Shown here piece by piece: positions 1-9,703 of a stretch of DNA of 64,000 nucleotides. Both the position numbers and the translations under genes were made by a program. Source of the DNA: a bacterium (GTDB taxonomy: Bacteria; Acidobacteriota; Thermoanaerobaculia; Multivoradales; J023); contig JAAELT010000684.1 of the NCBI GenBank assembly GCA_024226315.1, positions 1 through 64,000 of the forward strand. The letters are read 5' to 3'. Numbering within the stretch: the first letter of the stretch is position 1; the number at the start of each line of letters is the position of its first letter. The notes beneath the pieces are model-generated. The model was given only the letters and a program-made list of their open reading frames with translations. It did not search any database and was not told the origin of the DNA.

Positions 1-350
1 ACCTCTCCTTCGCCGTCCAGGGCGGCGACACCCAGGATCAGAACCTGCTGCAGTTCTTCTTGAACGTCGTCGAGTTCGGTATGAACGTGCAGCAGGCCGC
101 CGAGGCGGCCAACATCACCAGCTACCAGATGCAGAGCTCCTTCGGCGCCCACAAGTCAGAGCCCGGCCGCCTGCGCTTGCGCGACGACGTCCCCGCCTGG
201 GTGCGGGCGAAGCTCGGCGAGATGGGCTACCAGGTAGAGACGCGTCCGCGCACGTCCGGCCCCATCACCGCCATCTACTTCGACCGCGAGCACGGCACCA
301 TGTGGGGCGGCGCGAGCAACTTCGGGGAAGACTACGGCATCGCGTGGTGA
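1..350 (+). CDS. Gamma-glutamyltransferase, C-terminal end (partial)
   Basis: The window opens inside this gene; frame 3 is open from the first bases to the TGA at 348-350. The visible residues include GGDTQDQ near the start, then a leucine/glutamine-rich helix with NVVEFGMNVQQAAEA, and the end PITAIYFDREHGTMWGGA. This pattern (PGGDxQ..., a conserved N...G...Q.A.EA helix and a late GG.D/GGAS segment) is typical of the small subunit of gamma-glutamyltranspeptidases, N-terminal nucleophile hydrolases of glutathione and gamma-glutamyl peptide metabolism. The catalytic threonine and signal peptide lie outside the window. Family assignment is confident; the physiological substrate is unknown. Confidence 0.85.
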   Translation, partial: LSFAVQGGDTQDQNLLQFFLNVVEFGMNVQQAAEAANITSYQMQSSFGAHKSEPGRLRLRDDVPAWVRAKLGEMGYQVETRPRTSGPITAIYFDREHGTMWGGASNFGEDYGIAW

Positions 351-472
351 GCGGGCACCGGCTTTGCCATGCTCTCTCGCAGTCTGGAAGGCCCGACCGG
401 CGTGTGTCAGAATCGTCCCACGCCACAACGGACGAACGCCGTCAGATCCCTCGGCCTAAGAGGTGTCATCGG

Positions 473-1114
473 GTGACTGAGCAAACGAATGGACCCGCTC
501 CAGGCGGCCGCGACGAGGGGGAGAGACGCCGCGCGGTGATCGAGGCCGCGGTGTCGGCGCTCCAGGACGGCCGGGACTTCGAAGCCAACTTCAAAATCGT
601 CTTCGAGGTCTTCTACCGGCCCCTCCAGCGGTTCTTCACAAAAAAGGGCTTCTTGGCCGAAGAAGCGCAGGATCTAACACAAGAGACTCTGCTTGGGATC
701 TACAGGGGCGTGAGGAGGTTCCGGCACGAGGCCCGTTTCGAAACGTGGTTGTACAGAGTGGCGACCACGACCTACTTGAAACGGCTCCGTTCCGGTTCAG
801 CGGCGAAGCGCTCGGGGGTCGAGACCCCCTACGACGAGGTGGCGATCGATACGCCGAGCGTTGCGGCGCCCGAAGGACAACTCGATGGCGTGCTGGACGA
901 GGAGAAGCGAAGAGCGATGCGTGAGGCGATCGAAGAGCTACCCGAGAAGATGCGCAAGTGTCTCACCTTGCGGGTCTACCAGGACCTGAGCTACCGCGAG
1001 ATCGCGGTGGTCATGAAGCTCAAGATCAACACCGTCAAGGCGCACCTCTTCCAGGCTCGTGAGAAGCTCCGCGGCAAGCTCGAGGCGTATTCATTGGAGG
1101 CTTCAGAATCATGA
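473..1114 (+). CDS. ECF-family RNA polymerase sigma factor
   Basis: A 213-residue sigma-70 family protein. Region 2 is visible as FYRPLQRFF...AQDLTQETLLGIYRGVRRFR...FETWLYRVA. Region 4 is visible as LPEKMRKCLTLRV...LSYREIAVVMKLKINTVKAHL with the expected helix-turn-helix. The GTG at 473 was chosen because AAGAGG lies about 10 bases upstream and the frame before it has no family homology; the frame is open back to about 302. Its stop overlaps the next start by ATGA, so it is coupled to the anti-sigma factor. It probably directs the downstream CHAT gene and its own operon, as in other ECF/anti-sigma/CHAT clusters. That target assignment is inference. Confidence 0.9.
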   Translation: MTEQTNGPAPGGRDEGERRRAVIEAAVSALQDGRDFEANFKIVFEVFYRPLQRFFTKKGFLAEEAQDLTQETLLGIYRGVRRFRHEARFETWLYRVATTTYLKRLRSGSAAKRSGVETPYDEVAIDTPSVAAPEGQLDGVLDEEKRRAMREAIEELPEKMRKCLTLRVYQDLSYREIAVVMKLKINTVKAHLFQAREKLRGKLEAYSLEASES

Positions 1115-1884
1115 CGTCGAACACACCAAACGGCGAACCGGTGAGCGATTCGCCGGCCCTTGCCGCGATGCTGGCCGAGGCCGCTGCGTCCCGGGTGGGC
1201 GATCATCCAGAGGTGGAGGAGCTCGCCCGTTACTTCGACGACGCCCTGCCGCCCGAGGCCGAAGCGCGAGTCCAGGACCACCTGGTGGCCTGTCGAACTT
1301 GCACACGCACGCTTCTCGATCTGGAGCCGCTGATGAGCCCCGGCCCGCGCACCGCCGAGGGCGTCGCGGATCTGGAGGTGGCGGCGGCCTGGCGAGAGCT
1401 CAAGGCCCGCGCGGGCGAGACCGAGGCGCGCTCCCCGCGAGTAGCGTCACAGCGTTGGCTCGCCGCCGTGGCGGCTTCGTTCCTCGTGGCCACTCTCGGC
1501 CTGTCGGCCTGGGTAGCGCAGCTGCGCGGCACGGTGAGCGAGCTGTCCGCGCCGCAAAGCAACTTCGAGATCCTCTACTTCGAGTCGACCCGAAGCCTCG
1601 ACGAGGACGTCCTCCAGGTGCCGGACAGGCACAGTCGTCTGCCGGTGATCGTCACCGGCGTCGATGCCGACGCCTTCGCGAGCTACGAGGTCGCGGTGGT
1701 GAACTCCACGGGCTCGGAAGTCTGGAGCGTTGGCGGACTACGGCCGAGCGACGTCGGCAGCCTGCGGCTCGAGATTCCGCTGCAGCACCTGCCGGCCGGG
1801 CAGTACGGGCTCGTCCTCTACGGCGTCGACGGCGACCGGCGGGAGCTACTCAGGGAGCTTTCTAGAGGGTTCGGGTACGAATAA
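1111..1884 (+). CDS. Anti-sigma factor with zinc-finger (HC2-like) domain
   Basis: A 257-residue protein translationally coupled to the ECF sigma gene (ATGA overlap). Residues about 30-68 carry an anti-sigma zinc-finger signature: HPEVEELARYFDDALPPEAE, then H...C..C in DHLVACRTC. One membrane segment follows at about residues 112-132 (WLAAVAASFLVATLGLSAWVA). The rest is a probable extracytoplasmic beta-rich domain ending LPAGQYGLVLYGVDG. The expected role is to hold the sigma factor at the membrane until a signal releases it. The periplasmic domain would be the sensor, but its ligand cannot be read from the sequence. Confidence 0.85.
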   Translation: MTSNTPNGEPVSDSPALAAMLAEAAASRVGDHPEVEELARYFDDALPPEAEARVQDHLVACRTCTRTLLDLEPLMSPGPRTAEGVADLEVAAAWRELKARAGETEARSPRVASQRWLAAVAASFLVATLGLSAWVAQLRGTVSELSAPQSNFEILYFESTRSLDEDVLQVPDRHSRLPVIVTGVDADAFASYEVAVVNSTGSEVWSVGGLRPSDVGSLRLEIPLQHLPAGQYGLVLYGVDGDRRELLRELSRGFGYE

Positions 1885-1901
1885 CGCCGGGCCTCGTTGA
1901 C

Positions 1902-4900
1902 GTGCCCATGCCGTCGAGCACCGAGCTACTTTCGAAGATCGGCCGGGTCGCTCTAATAGGAGCACTCGTCTTCGGCACGGGCTGTCTCGGCGGCACAGAC
2001 GACTCTGCACCCACAGGCCCTCCGACCGACTCTCCTCGGCAGGAGCCTGCCTCGGCAGAGCCGCGAGATCTCGAGCTGGGTCAGCAGCTGGAAGGTAGCC
2101 TGGCGCCCGCCGAGATTCATACTTTTCGTTTGCTCTCGGAGGCCGATCAGTTCCTTCATGTCGTCGTAGATCAACAGGACGTCGACGTCGTGGCGACCCT
2201 CACCGGCCCCTCGGAGAATGAGATGCTTCTGATGGATCGGTCAATCGGTGCCATCGGGCCGGAGCCGTTGATGGCGATTACAGGAGCCGGGGGAATCCAC
2301 ACGGTCAAGGTCGAAGCCGCCGCCGGCGACCGACCCGTTGGGAGTTATGAGATCTGGGTAGAAGAATCCCGCCCTGCGACTGACTCGGACCGGTTGCGAG
2401 CCGATGCGATCTCGTTGTTCGCCGACGCCAGAGCGCTCTACAAGCAGCGCGAGTTTCGCAGCGCAACGGAACGATTCTCCGAAGCTCGGAAGGCGTGGCA
2501 AAGCCTGGAGAAGGAACGATGGGAGGCGGAGAGCCTGTTGCGGATGGGGCTGGCGTACGCAAGGCTCAAGAAATGGCAAGAGGCGGCGAGCTGTCACGAG
2601 GAAGCGAACAGACTGTTTGAAGCAGCGGGCACACCCCGTTGGCAAGCGATCGCACTTCACCAACTAGGTCTCGATTACCTGTATCTCGGTGACCTGGATC
2701 AAGCCATCGACAGGTATAGGCAAGCCTTGCCCTTGCGTCGCCAGGCCGAAGATCTACGGGGCGAGGCTTTGACTCACCACGAGTTGGCTCTTGCTTTCCA
2801 GCGGCAAGACGAGGTGCAACAGGCGCTGGATTCCTACTCGCGAGCCCTGGAACTCTTTCAGAGAGCTGGAGATCGAGGGCAAACCACCCACAACCTCGGT
2901 GTGTTGTACCTCTCGCTCGGTCGAACGGACCACGCGCGCGACGCGCTCGAAGAAGCGCTGGAAGCCTGGGCTGAAATAGGAGACCGCCGTCGACAAGCAA
3001 CGACGCTCAATCAGCTGGGTGAGCTTTATCGCGGCCTAGGCGACCTGAATCGGGCGCTCGATCACTATCGCCGTGCGCTGGCGTTACGGCGAGAACTTGA
3101 GGATCAGCGCGGTGAGATTACTTCTCTCGCCAACATCGGCCTCGTCTATCAAGCACTGAGCCAGCCGACAAAGGCGCGCGAGCACTATCTCGAGGCCCAG
3201 AGCCTTTTGGTGGATTTGCAGAGGCCTCGCTTAGAAGCGCGGGTGTTGTTGAACCTGGGTTCGCTTCAGACGTCAGAAGGACAAATAGAGGAAGCCAGGA
3301 AGAGCTACCGAAAGTCTCTTGATCTCTACCGATCCGTGGGTGATCCGACGGGCGGGGCCGAAGCGCTGGTCGGCGTTGCCCGTGCAGAGAGCTATGACGG
3401 GAACCTCATGGCCGCGCTCGAGGCCAGCGGCGATGCACTGAGTATCTTCGAGACGGTGCGCCCCCGGGCGGTGAGCCCTGAGCTACGGACGTCGTTCTTC
3501 GCGACGGTGCAAGATCACTTCGAATTCCATATCGATTTGCTGATGGAGCTTCACCGGCGCGAACCCGAGGCCGATTACAATGCCAGGGCGTTGATGGTCA
3601 GTGAGCGAGCCCGGGCACGCTCGCTGCTCGATCTCTTGGCTGAAGCTGGGGGAAAGATCCGCCGCGAGGCGGATCCGGCGTTGCTGGAGCGTGAACGAGA
3701 GCTCCAGCAGCAGCTCAACGCCAGAGAAAGGGAGAGATTCGAGCTTCGGCGAGTCCCCCGCGTCCGGTCGCAGGCATTGGCTGCCGTCGAGAAGGACGTA
3801 CGCTTGGCCTTGCAGCGGCTGGAGGCTGTGCGAGGAGAGATTCGTGCTCGCCACCCGCGCTACGCGGCCTTGACGCAGCCGCTGAGCCTAAAAGAGATTC
3901 AGGAGCTGGTCCTCGATCGAAGTGCGCTCCTGTTGGAGTATCAGCTCGGAACGGAACGGAGTTTCTTGTGGGCAGTGACACCCGATTCGATCCAGAGCTA
4001 CGAGCTACCCGGCCGGGCGGAAATCGAGAGTCTCGCCCGAAGGACCTACACTCTACTCACCAACAGCCATCGCCGCGAGGCTCGAGAGAGCACCCAAAAC
4101 GCGCTGTGTGAGCTCAGTAAACAATTGCTTCGACCGGTGGCGACTTCGATGGCCGGCCAGCGATTGTTGATCGTCGCCGATGGTGCCCTGCAGTTCATTC
4201 CATTTGCTGCATTGCCAGGACCGCGCTCTCTCGACCAATGTGCTGAAGCACAACCTCTCGTTGTCGAGCACGAGATCACCCACTTGCCGTCCGCCTCTGC
4301 ATTGGCGGTCCTCCGCCGGGAGATCAAGAGGCGGGAGCCGGCCGCACATTCAGTGGCGGTCGTGGCTGATCCTGTCTTCGCCACTGCAAACGGACGTCTT
4401 CGTGATCCGCGGATGCCGGTGGTCGAAGCTCCGGACGCCAGAGCAATAGGTAGCAGCGAAGATTTCACATCGAGCCTCCCAACCGGCGATGTCGACCCAC
4501 GGTTCTTCGAGCGCCTACCTTACTCTCGCCGGGAGGCTGCGGTGATCTTGGGGCTGGTGGACGAAGAGCAGAGGTTCAGCGCCCTCGGATTCGATGCCAA
4601 CAAAGAGACCGTATTGCGAGGACGCCTAAGCGGTTATCGCGTCGTCCACTTTGCGACTCATGGGGTCTTGAATACCAGGCATCCGGAGCTGTCGGCGATC
4701 GTGTTATCGCAAGTTGACCGCGCTGGCCTTGAGCGAGATGGGTTTCTCCGAGCCCATGAAATCTACAACCTCGAGCTGCCATGCGAGCTAGTCGTGCTCT
4801 CCGCTTGCCAGACTGCACTGGGGAAAGTCGTGCGAGGTGAGGGCCTGCTGAGCCTCACGCGAGGCTTCATGTATGCCGGCGCGGAGCGTGTCATGGTCAG

Positions 4901-5084
4901 TTTGTGGAATGTCAGCGACGCCAGTACCGCCGAGTTGATGGAGCGGTTCTATCGTGGCCTCTTCGAACAGGACTTGCGCCCAGCGGCAGCCCTGCGGGCT
5001 GCCCAGATCGCCATGTGGCAAAGTGAGACGAGATCGGCTTACTACTACTGGGCAGGTTTCGTGATCCAGGGTGAATGGCAGTAG
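1902..5084 (+). CDS. TPR-repeat lipoprotein-like protein with C-terminal CHAT (caspase-like) protease domain
   Basis: A 1060-residue protein. Its N-terminus is hydrophobic and ends in a lipobox-like GTGC near residue 28, suggesting a lipoprotein. Residues about 50-150 look like a pre-peptidase C-type beta domain. Then comes a long tetratricopeptide array (repeated ALxxYxxALxLxR units, about 165-520) and a coiled linker. The CHAT domain occupies about 770-1060, with the catalytic dyad visible as His920 in HFATHG and Cys969 in LSACQT. CHAT domains are caspase-fold cysteine peptidases related to separase. It lies 17 bases after the anti-sigma gene, so it is probably the operon's effector. The start could be GTG 1902 or ATG 1908; neither has a clear Shine-Dalgarno. 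A protease substrate is not evident. Confidence 0.9.
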   Translation: MPMPSSTELLSKIGRVALIGALVFGTGCLGGTDDSAPTGPPTDSPRQEPASAEPRDLELGQQLEGSLAPAEIHTFRLLSEADQFLHVVVDQQDVDVVATLTGPSENEMLLMDRSIGAIGPEPLMAITGAGGIHTVKVEAAAGDRPVGSYEIWVEESRPATDSDRLRADAISLFADARALYKQREFRSATERFSEARKAWQSLEKERWEAESLLRMGLAYARLKKWQEAASCHEEANRLFEAAGTPRWQAIALHQLGLDYLYLGDLDQAIDRYRQALPLRRQAEDLRGEALTHHELALAFQRQDEVQQALDSYSRALELFQRAGDRGQTTHNLGVLYLSLGRTDHARDALEEALEAWAEIGDRRRQATTLNQLGELYRGLGDLNRALDHYRRALALRRELEDQRGEITSLANIGLVYQALSQPTKAREHYLEAQSLLVDLQRPRLEARVLLNLGSLQTSEGQIEEARKSYRKSLDLYRSVGDPTGGAEALVGVARAESYDGNLMAALEASGDALSIFETVRPRAVSPELRTSFFATVQDHFEFHIDLLMELHRREPEADYNARALMVSERARARSLLDLLAEAGGKIRREADPALLERERELQQQLNARERERFELRRVPRVRSQALAAVEKDVRLALQRLEAVRGEIRARHPRYAALTQPLSLKEIQELVLDRSALLLEYQLGTERSFLWAVTPDSIQSYELPGRAEIESLARRTYTLLTNSHRREARESTQNALCELSKQLLRPVATSMAGQRLLIVADGALQFIPFAALPGPRSLDQCAEAQPLVVEHEITHLPSASALAVLRREIKRREPAAHSVAVVADPVFATANGRLRDPRMPVVEAPDARAIGSSEDFTSSLPTGDVDPRFFERLPYSRREAAVILGLVDEEQRFSALGFDANKETVLRGRLSGYRVVHFATHGVLNTRHPELSAIVLSQVDRAGLERDGFLRAHEIYNLELPCELVVLSACQTALGKVVRGEGLLSLTRGFMYAGAERVMVSLWNVSDASTAELMERFYRGLFEQDLRPAAALRAAQIAMWQSETRSAYYYWAGFVIQGEWQ

Positions 5085-5189
5085 AACAGGCCAGCGCTAA
5101 ACAATCGAGAGCTCGAGGGACCTGAGTGTCGCAGAAGGAGCAAATCGCGAGGCACTTGTTCGAGTGCTTTGTAGAGAAGGAGGCGTGCT

Positions 5190-7922
5190 ATGGGACGTTG
5201 TAAGACGAGCCGGCGAAGAAAGGGCAAGTGGCAGCGGCGGAAGAGATGCGTCTGCGAGACGACCCGTGTCTATCTGGGAGATCCGGAGGACGAGGAGGGT
5301 TTCAGCGAGCTCGAAGATCCGGAGGACGAGGAGGGCTTCAGCGAGCTCGAAGATCCGGAGGACGAGGAGGGCTTCAGCGAGCTCGAAGACCCGGAAGACG
5401 AGGAGGGCTTCAGCGAGCTCGAAGACCCGGAGGACGAGGAGGGCTTCAGCGTGCTCGAAGATCCCATCGCCCGCCGCCGCGCTCGCCGTCGCCGTCGCGC
5501 CGCCCTGTGCGGAGGTTCACCGCCACAGCGTCCCGGCAATACTGCCCCCGTTTGCGCTCCCGAGCAATACAGCGGCGACATCATCGTCCGCCTCGAGCCC
5601 GAGTACGCGCTGGAGGACTTCGCCGACCTCGCGGAGCTGGCCGAGGAAGAGGATCTGCCGGGCCTGACGGCGGTCTTGAGCGAGTACGAGATCGAGTCTT
5701 CGCCGCGAGTCGTGCCCCACTCGCACCAACCCGAGACCGCTGCCACCCCGAATCAGGACTACGTCATTCGGCAGCGAAGCGTGCTCGAGATGGAGGCTGA
5801 AGCGGAGAACACCGATCTACCACCTCTGCGCCACCTGGCGGCGTACTGGCGCGTCGACGTCCGCCACCAGCCAGATAAGGCGAAAGAGATCCTGGAGCGT
5901 TTAAATGCGCTCTACGAAGTAGATCTGGCCTACCGCGAGCTGGTGGCGACCGATCCCAACGTCAGCCCAGGGGACGACTTCTACTCCGCCTGCCAGGGCT
6001 ACCTGGATCCTGCGCCTGTCGGCATCGACGCCCGCTGGGCCTGGAACCTGCCGTCCGGCAACGGCGGCGACGTGTCCCTGGTCGACTTGGAGCAAGGCTG
6101 GTTCATGCAGCACCAGGACATGAGCGCGGCAATGAGCGCCATGGCTAAGCCCATCATCCACGGCGACAATCGCGACAAGGAGGGGACCTACAAAGGCAAC
6201 CACGGCACCGCCGTGCTGGGTGAGATCGTCGCCGGCGACAACGCCGTCGGCGTGGTTGGCATCGCGCCCGGCGCCGGTTTCCACATGGCCTCGCACTTCG
6301 ACAAGGCCAGCGGCACAAACGGCCACGTTGCGGCCGCCATCGTCGCCGCCACCCAAGTCCTGCAGCCGGGCGACGTGCTGCTGCTCGAAGTACAAAAGGG
6401 CTTCAAGCCGGTCGAAGTCGATCACGTCGACTTCGACGCGATCCGTTTGGCCTCAGCGCTCGGGATCGTCGTCGTCGAGGCGGCCGGCAACGGCTCGAGA
6501 AATCTCGACGCCTACCAGGACGAGACCGGCGCGAGGATCCTCAGCCGCTCCAGTGGTGGCTTTCGAGAGTCCGGCGCCGTGATGGTCGGCGCGGCCCTTT
6601 CCCACCTGCCCCACAACCGCAAAGCGGCCTCCAACTACGGCTCGCGGATCGACTGCTACGCCTGGGGCGACAGCGTCGTCAGCTGTGGCTACGGCGACCT
6701 GCACCAGGGCGCCGGCGACCACGAGACCTACACCGCCAGCTTCTCCAACACCAGCGCGGCCTCGCCGATCATCGCCGGTGCGGCCTTGATCCTGCAGAGC
6801 GTCTACCAGAAAGCCACTCAGTCACGGCTCTCGTCTCAGCAGATGCGCGCACTGCTCTCGGATCCGGCCACCGGCACGCCCCAGGGCAGCGGCGTGGGCG
6901 GCCACATCGGGGTCATGCCCGACCTGCGGGCCATCTTCGGGAAGACCCTGTGCCTGGTGCCGGAACTGTACGCGCGCGACAACCTCGCCGATGCGGGGGT
7001 GCTCACGGCCTGGGAGAAGACCAGCGCCAGCCCGGACATCATCGTGTGTCCGAATGCCGTGCGCGATCCCGCACGGCGCTTCGGAGCGGGCAGCGGCACC
7101 GAGAATTCAGACCTGCTCGGCCAGCCGATCGAGCCCGGCCGGAACCACGCCGTCTACGTGCGGATGAGCAACCGCGGCGCCGGCGACGTGAAGCAGGCCA
7201 CGGCGACCGTGTTCTGGGCCGAGCCCTCGACGCTGATCACGCCCGAGCGCTGGAACCTGATCGGCACCTCCGACCCGGTCGACGTGCCCCAGGGCGACAC
7301 CCTGGCCGTGGCCGGTCCGATCCGCTGGCCGAGCCGACTGGTTCCGGAGAAGCCCGGGCACTACTGTTTCATCGCCATTCTCGACCATCCCATGGACGAG
7401 GCGCCGGCGATTCCGCCCGGCCCACCGTACTTCGATTTCGCGGCCTTCCTGGCCTTCGCCCGCGATCACAACAACGTCGCCTGGCGCAACGTGGGCGTGA
7501 TCGGTGAAGTCCCCGGCCCGCAAGAGTCCGAAGAGCTGCCTTTCTTTATCTCCGGCACCCCCGAGGGGGATCGGCAACGGATGTTCGATCTGGAGATCCT
7601 ACAGAGGTTGCCGGCCGGCGCTCAGGTATCGCTGGAGGTGCCGTACGCGCTCGCCGGTCAGATCAGGGCCGACCGGCGCTTCAGCGTGGAGAAGCGTTTG
7701 GAGCGAACCATCCGCTTGCGATTGCCTCCTCAGCCGTGCCTGCGCCTGTGCCGGGTGAAGCTGGGGGCCGGCCAGCGGCTCCTCGCCAAACTCCACGTGC
7801 GTGGCGCGGCCGGTCTGGGCCACGGAGTCGCCGTCCGGCAGCTCTACCGCGGCCGGGAAGTCGGCAGGATGACCTGGGAGTTCCACCAGCGCCGGAGAAG
7901 GAGGCTGTTGCCGAAGAAGTGA
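5190..7922 (+). CDS. Subtilisin-like (S8) serine protease with acidic N-terminal repeats
   Basis: A 910-residue protein with a strong Shine-Dalgarno AAGGAGG before the ATG. The first 30 residues are highly basic. Residues 31-90 are five acidic 12-mers (DPEDEEGFSELE), followed by another Arg-rich stretch. The peptidase S8 triad is complete: Asp299 (VSLVDLEQGW), His338 (GNHGTAV), oxyanion Asn434 (AAGNGS) and Ser522 (FSNTSAASP). A C-terminal region of about 300 residues is beta-rich and of unknown role. No classical signal peptide is seen. It follows the CHAT gene by 105 bases on the same strand. A CHAT-to-subtilisin protease relationship is possible but is inference from proximity. Confidence 0.88.
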   Translation: MGRCKTSRRRKGKWQRRKRCVCETTRVYLGDPEDEEGFSELEDPEDEEGFSELEDPEDEEGFSELEDPEDEEGFSELEDPEDEEGFSVLEDPIARRRARRRRRAALCGGSPPQRPGNTAPVCAPEQYSGDIIVRLEPEYALEDFADLAELAEEEDLPGLTAVLSEYEIESSPRVVPHSHQPETAATPNQDYVIRQRSVLEMEAEAENTDLPPLRHLAAYWRVDVRHQPDKAKEILERLNALYEVDLAYRELVATDPNVSPGDDFYSACQGYLDPAPVGIDARWAWNLPSGNGGDVSLVDLEQGWFMQHQDMSAAMSAMAKPIIHGDNRDKEGTYKGNHGTAVLGEIVAGDNAVGVVGIAPGAGFHMASHFDKASGTNGHVAAAIVAATQVLQPGDVLLLEVQKGFKPVEVDHVDFDAIRLASALGIVVVEAAGNGSRNLDAYQDETGARILSRSSGGFRESGAVMVGAALSHLPHNRKAASNYGSRIDCYAWGDSVVSCGYGDLHQGAGDHETYTASFSNTSAASPIIAGAALILQSVYQKATQSRLSSQQMRALLSDPATGTPQGSGVGGHIGVMPDLRAIFGKTLCLVPELYARDNLADAGVLTAWEKTSASPDIIVCPNAVRDPARRFGAGSGTENSDLLGQPIEPGRNHAVYVRMSNRGAGDVKQATATVFWAEPSTLITPERWNLIGTSDPVDVPQGDTLAVAGPIRWPSRLVPEKPGHYCFIAILDHPMDEAPAIPPGPPYFDFAAFLAFARDHNNVAWRNVGVIGEVPGPQESEELPFFISGTPEGDRQRMFDLEILQRLPAGAQVSLEVPYALAGQIRADRRFSVEKRLERTIRLRLPPQPCLRLCRVKLGAGQRLLAKLHVRGAAGLGHGVAVRQLYRGREVGRMTWEFHQRRRRRLLPKK
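5280..5459 (+). repeat. Five in-frame 36-bp tandem repeats (acidic 12-residue units)
   Basis: Five consecutive 36-bp units encode DPEDEEGFSELE, the last with VLE in place of ELE. They sit between two arginine-rich blocks in the S8 protease. DNA divergence between copies is a few synonymous changes, so the expansion is recent or kept homogeneous by recombination. Confidence 0.95.
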
Positions 7923-8003
7923 TCGTGGGCTTGCCACAGGCGGGGTGAAGGCGAGAAACTGCGCCAGGCGCCGAAGCCAGATCCCCCAAATCCAGGAGGC
8001 CCC

Positions 8004-9698
8004 ATGACCCACCAGCTCAATCTCCGTCTCTTCGTTGCCCTCGCCGGCATCTCGCTGCTCGCCGCGTGCACGCCTCGGGCCGAGGACGAACCGGCCGTCG
8101 ACCTGATGGCCTCGGTCGAGTCCGCGACCGCGGTGATCACCGCGGAAACGCTCCGCGGCCCGATCGCCGTGATGGCCGGCGACGACTACCAGGGGCGGGG
8201 GCCGGGCAGCGACGGGGACGTGAAGACACAGCAGTATCTGGCCGAGCAGCTGCGTGAGATCGGATTCCAGCCGGGAGGCGCTGACGGCTCCTACGAGCAG
8301 GTTTTCGACATCGTGGGCGTCGACGCCTCGGCGCCCGAGACGTGGGGGTTCAGCGGTGCCGGCGGTAGCGTCGACCTCGCCTGGTGGGACGAGTACATCG
8401 CTTTTTCCGGCCTCCAGGAGCCGAAAGCCTTGATCGAGGGCGCCGAGCTGGTGTTCGTGGGTTACGGCATCCAGGCGCCCGAGTACGACTGGGACGACAT
8501 CAAGGGTGTCGATCTCTCGGGCAAGGTGCTGGTGTTCATGAACAACGACCCGGACTGGGACGACGCGCTGTTCGAAGGCGTTCGCCGCCTCTACTACGGG
8601 CGCTGGCGGTACAAGTACGAGCAGGCGGCCCGCTTGGGCGCCGCGGGCGCCATCATCATTCATACCACGCCGTCGGCGGGCTATCCCTTCCAGGTGGTGC
8701 AGACCTCCTGGACCGGGCCCCAGTTCGAGATCCCGGCGGGTGATGAGCCGCGCATCCAGATCGGCGGCTGGGTCACGGAGGAGGCCGCGCTGCGCATCTT
8801 CGAGCTCGCCGGCCAGGACCTGGCCGCGGCGCGCGAGGCCGCCAGGACCAAGGAATTCGAGCCCGTCCCGCTGGGCGTCACCACCTCGCTGGCTCTCGAC
8901 GTCGAGCTCCAGAGCCGGCAGACCGCCAACATCCTGGGAGTGCTTCCGGGGCGCGATCCCGAGCTCGGGCAGCAGTACATCGTCTACTCCGCCCACCACG
9001 ACCACCTGGGCGTGGGCAAGGCCAACGACGACGGCGACGACATCTACAACGGTGCGATGGACAACGCCGCGGGAGTTTCCCAGGTGCTCGCCATCGCCCG
9101 GGCGTTGGTCGCCCTGCCCGAACGTCCGCGGCGGTCGATCTTGCTGGCCCTGGTGGCGGCCGAGGAGCAGGGGTTGCTGGGCTCGGCCTACTACGCCGCC
9201 AATCCCACGGTTCCGCCGGGCCGGCTGGCCGCCAACATCAACTATGACGGCGCCAACATCTGGGGCCGCGTCCGCGACGTCACCTACATCGGCTACGGCA
9301 AGTCCTCGCTCGACGCGGTGGTGGAGAAATTCGCCGCCGGCCAGGGCCGCACCGTCAAGGGCGATCAGTTTCCCGACAAAGGCTACTTCTACCGCTCCGA
9401 TCAATTCAATTTCGCCAAGATCGGCGTCCCGGCGGTCTATTTTGACTCCGGCACCGACTTCGTCGACCGGCCGGAAGGCTGGGGCCGCGAGCAGGTCGAG
9501 GCCTGGGTGACGGTGCACTACCACCAGCCCAGCGATGAGCTCGTGGACGAATGGAGCTTCGACGGCATGATCGAGGACGCGAGGTTGGGGCTCGAGACCG
9601 GCCTGTGGCTCGCCGAGCAGGACGAAATGCCGACCTGGAAGCCCGGTGACGAGTTCGAGGCGGCGCGCAAGGAGGCGCTGGCGGCGCTCGGAAACTAA
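8004..9698 (+). CDS. M28-family zinc aminopeptidase lipoprotein with PA domain
   Basis: A 564-residue protein starting with a lipoprotein signal (LFVALAGISLLAAC, lipobox Cys about residue 22). A protease-associated domain insert covers about 130-270. The M28 catalytic core has the co-catalytic zinc ligands visible in order: AHHDHLG, NGAMDNAAG (bridging Asp), the AAEEQGLLGS glutamate pair, and a late HYHQPSDE histidine. Such enzymes remove N-terminal residues from peptides in the periplasm or at the outer membrane. It follows the subtilisin gene by 81 bases and could process peptides that protease releases. The exact specificity is not readable. Confidence 0.92.
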   Translation: MTHQLNLRLFVALAGISLLAACTPRAEDEPAVDLMASVESATAVITAETLRGPIAVMAGDDYQGRGPGSDGDVKTQQYLAEQLREIGFQPGGADGSYEQVFDIVGVDASAPETWGFSGAGGSVDLAWWDEYIAFSGLQEPKALIEGAELVFVGYGIQAPEYDWDDIKGVDLSGKVLVFMNNDPDWDDALFEGVRRLYYGRWRYKYEQAARLGAAGAIIIHTTPSAGYPFQVVQTSWTGPQFEIPAGDEPRIQIGGWVTEEAALRIFELAGQDLAAAREAARTKEFEPVPLGVTTSLALDVELQSRQTANILGVLPGRDPELGQQYIVYSAHHDHLGVGKANDDGDDIYNGAMDNAAGVSQVLAIARALVALPERPRRSILLALVAAEEQGLLGSAYYAANPTVPPGRLAANINYDGANIWGRVRDVTYIGYGKSSLDAVVEKFAAGQGRTVKGDQFPDKGYFYRSDQFNFAKIGVPAVYFDSGTDFVDRPEGWGREQVEAWVTVHYHQPSDELVDEWSFDGMIEDARLGLETGLWLAEQDEMPTWKPGDEFEAARKEALAALGN

Positions 9699-9703
9699 CG
9701 CCG

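Noticed and set aside
5228..5800. Arg-rich alternative frames over the acidic repeats
   Set aside because: They are frame-shifted images of the 36-bp repeats in the S8 protease gene.
7599..9524. A 641-codon open frame on the minus strand
   Set aside because: It lies opposite the end of the S8 gene and the M28 gene, whose motifs are intact; its composition is a shadow of GC-rich codons.
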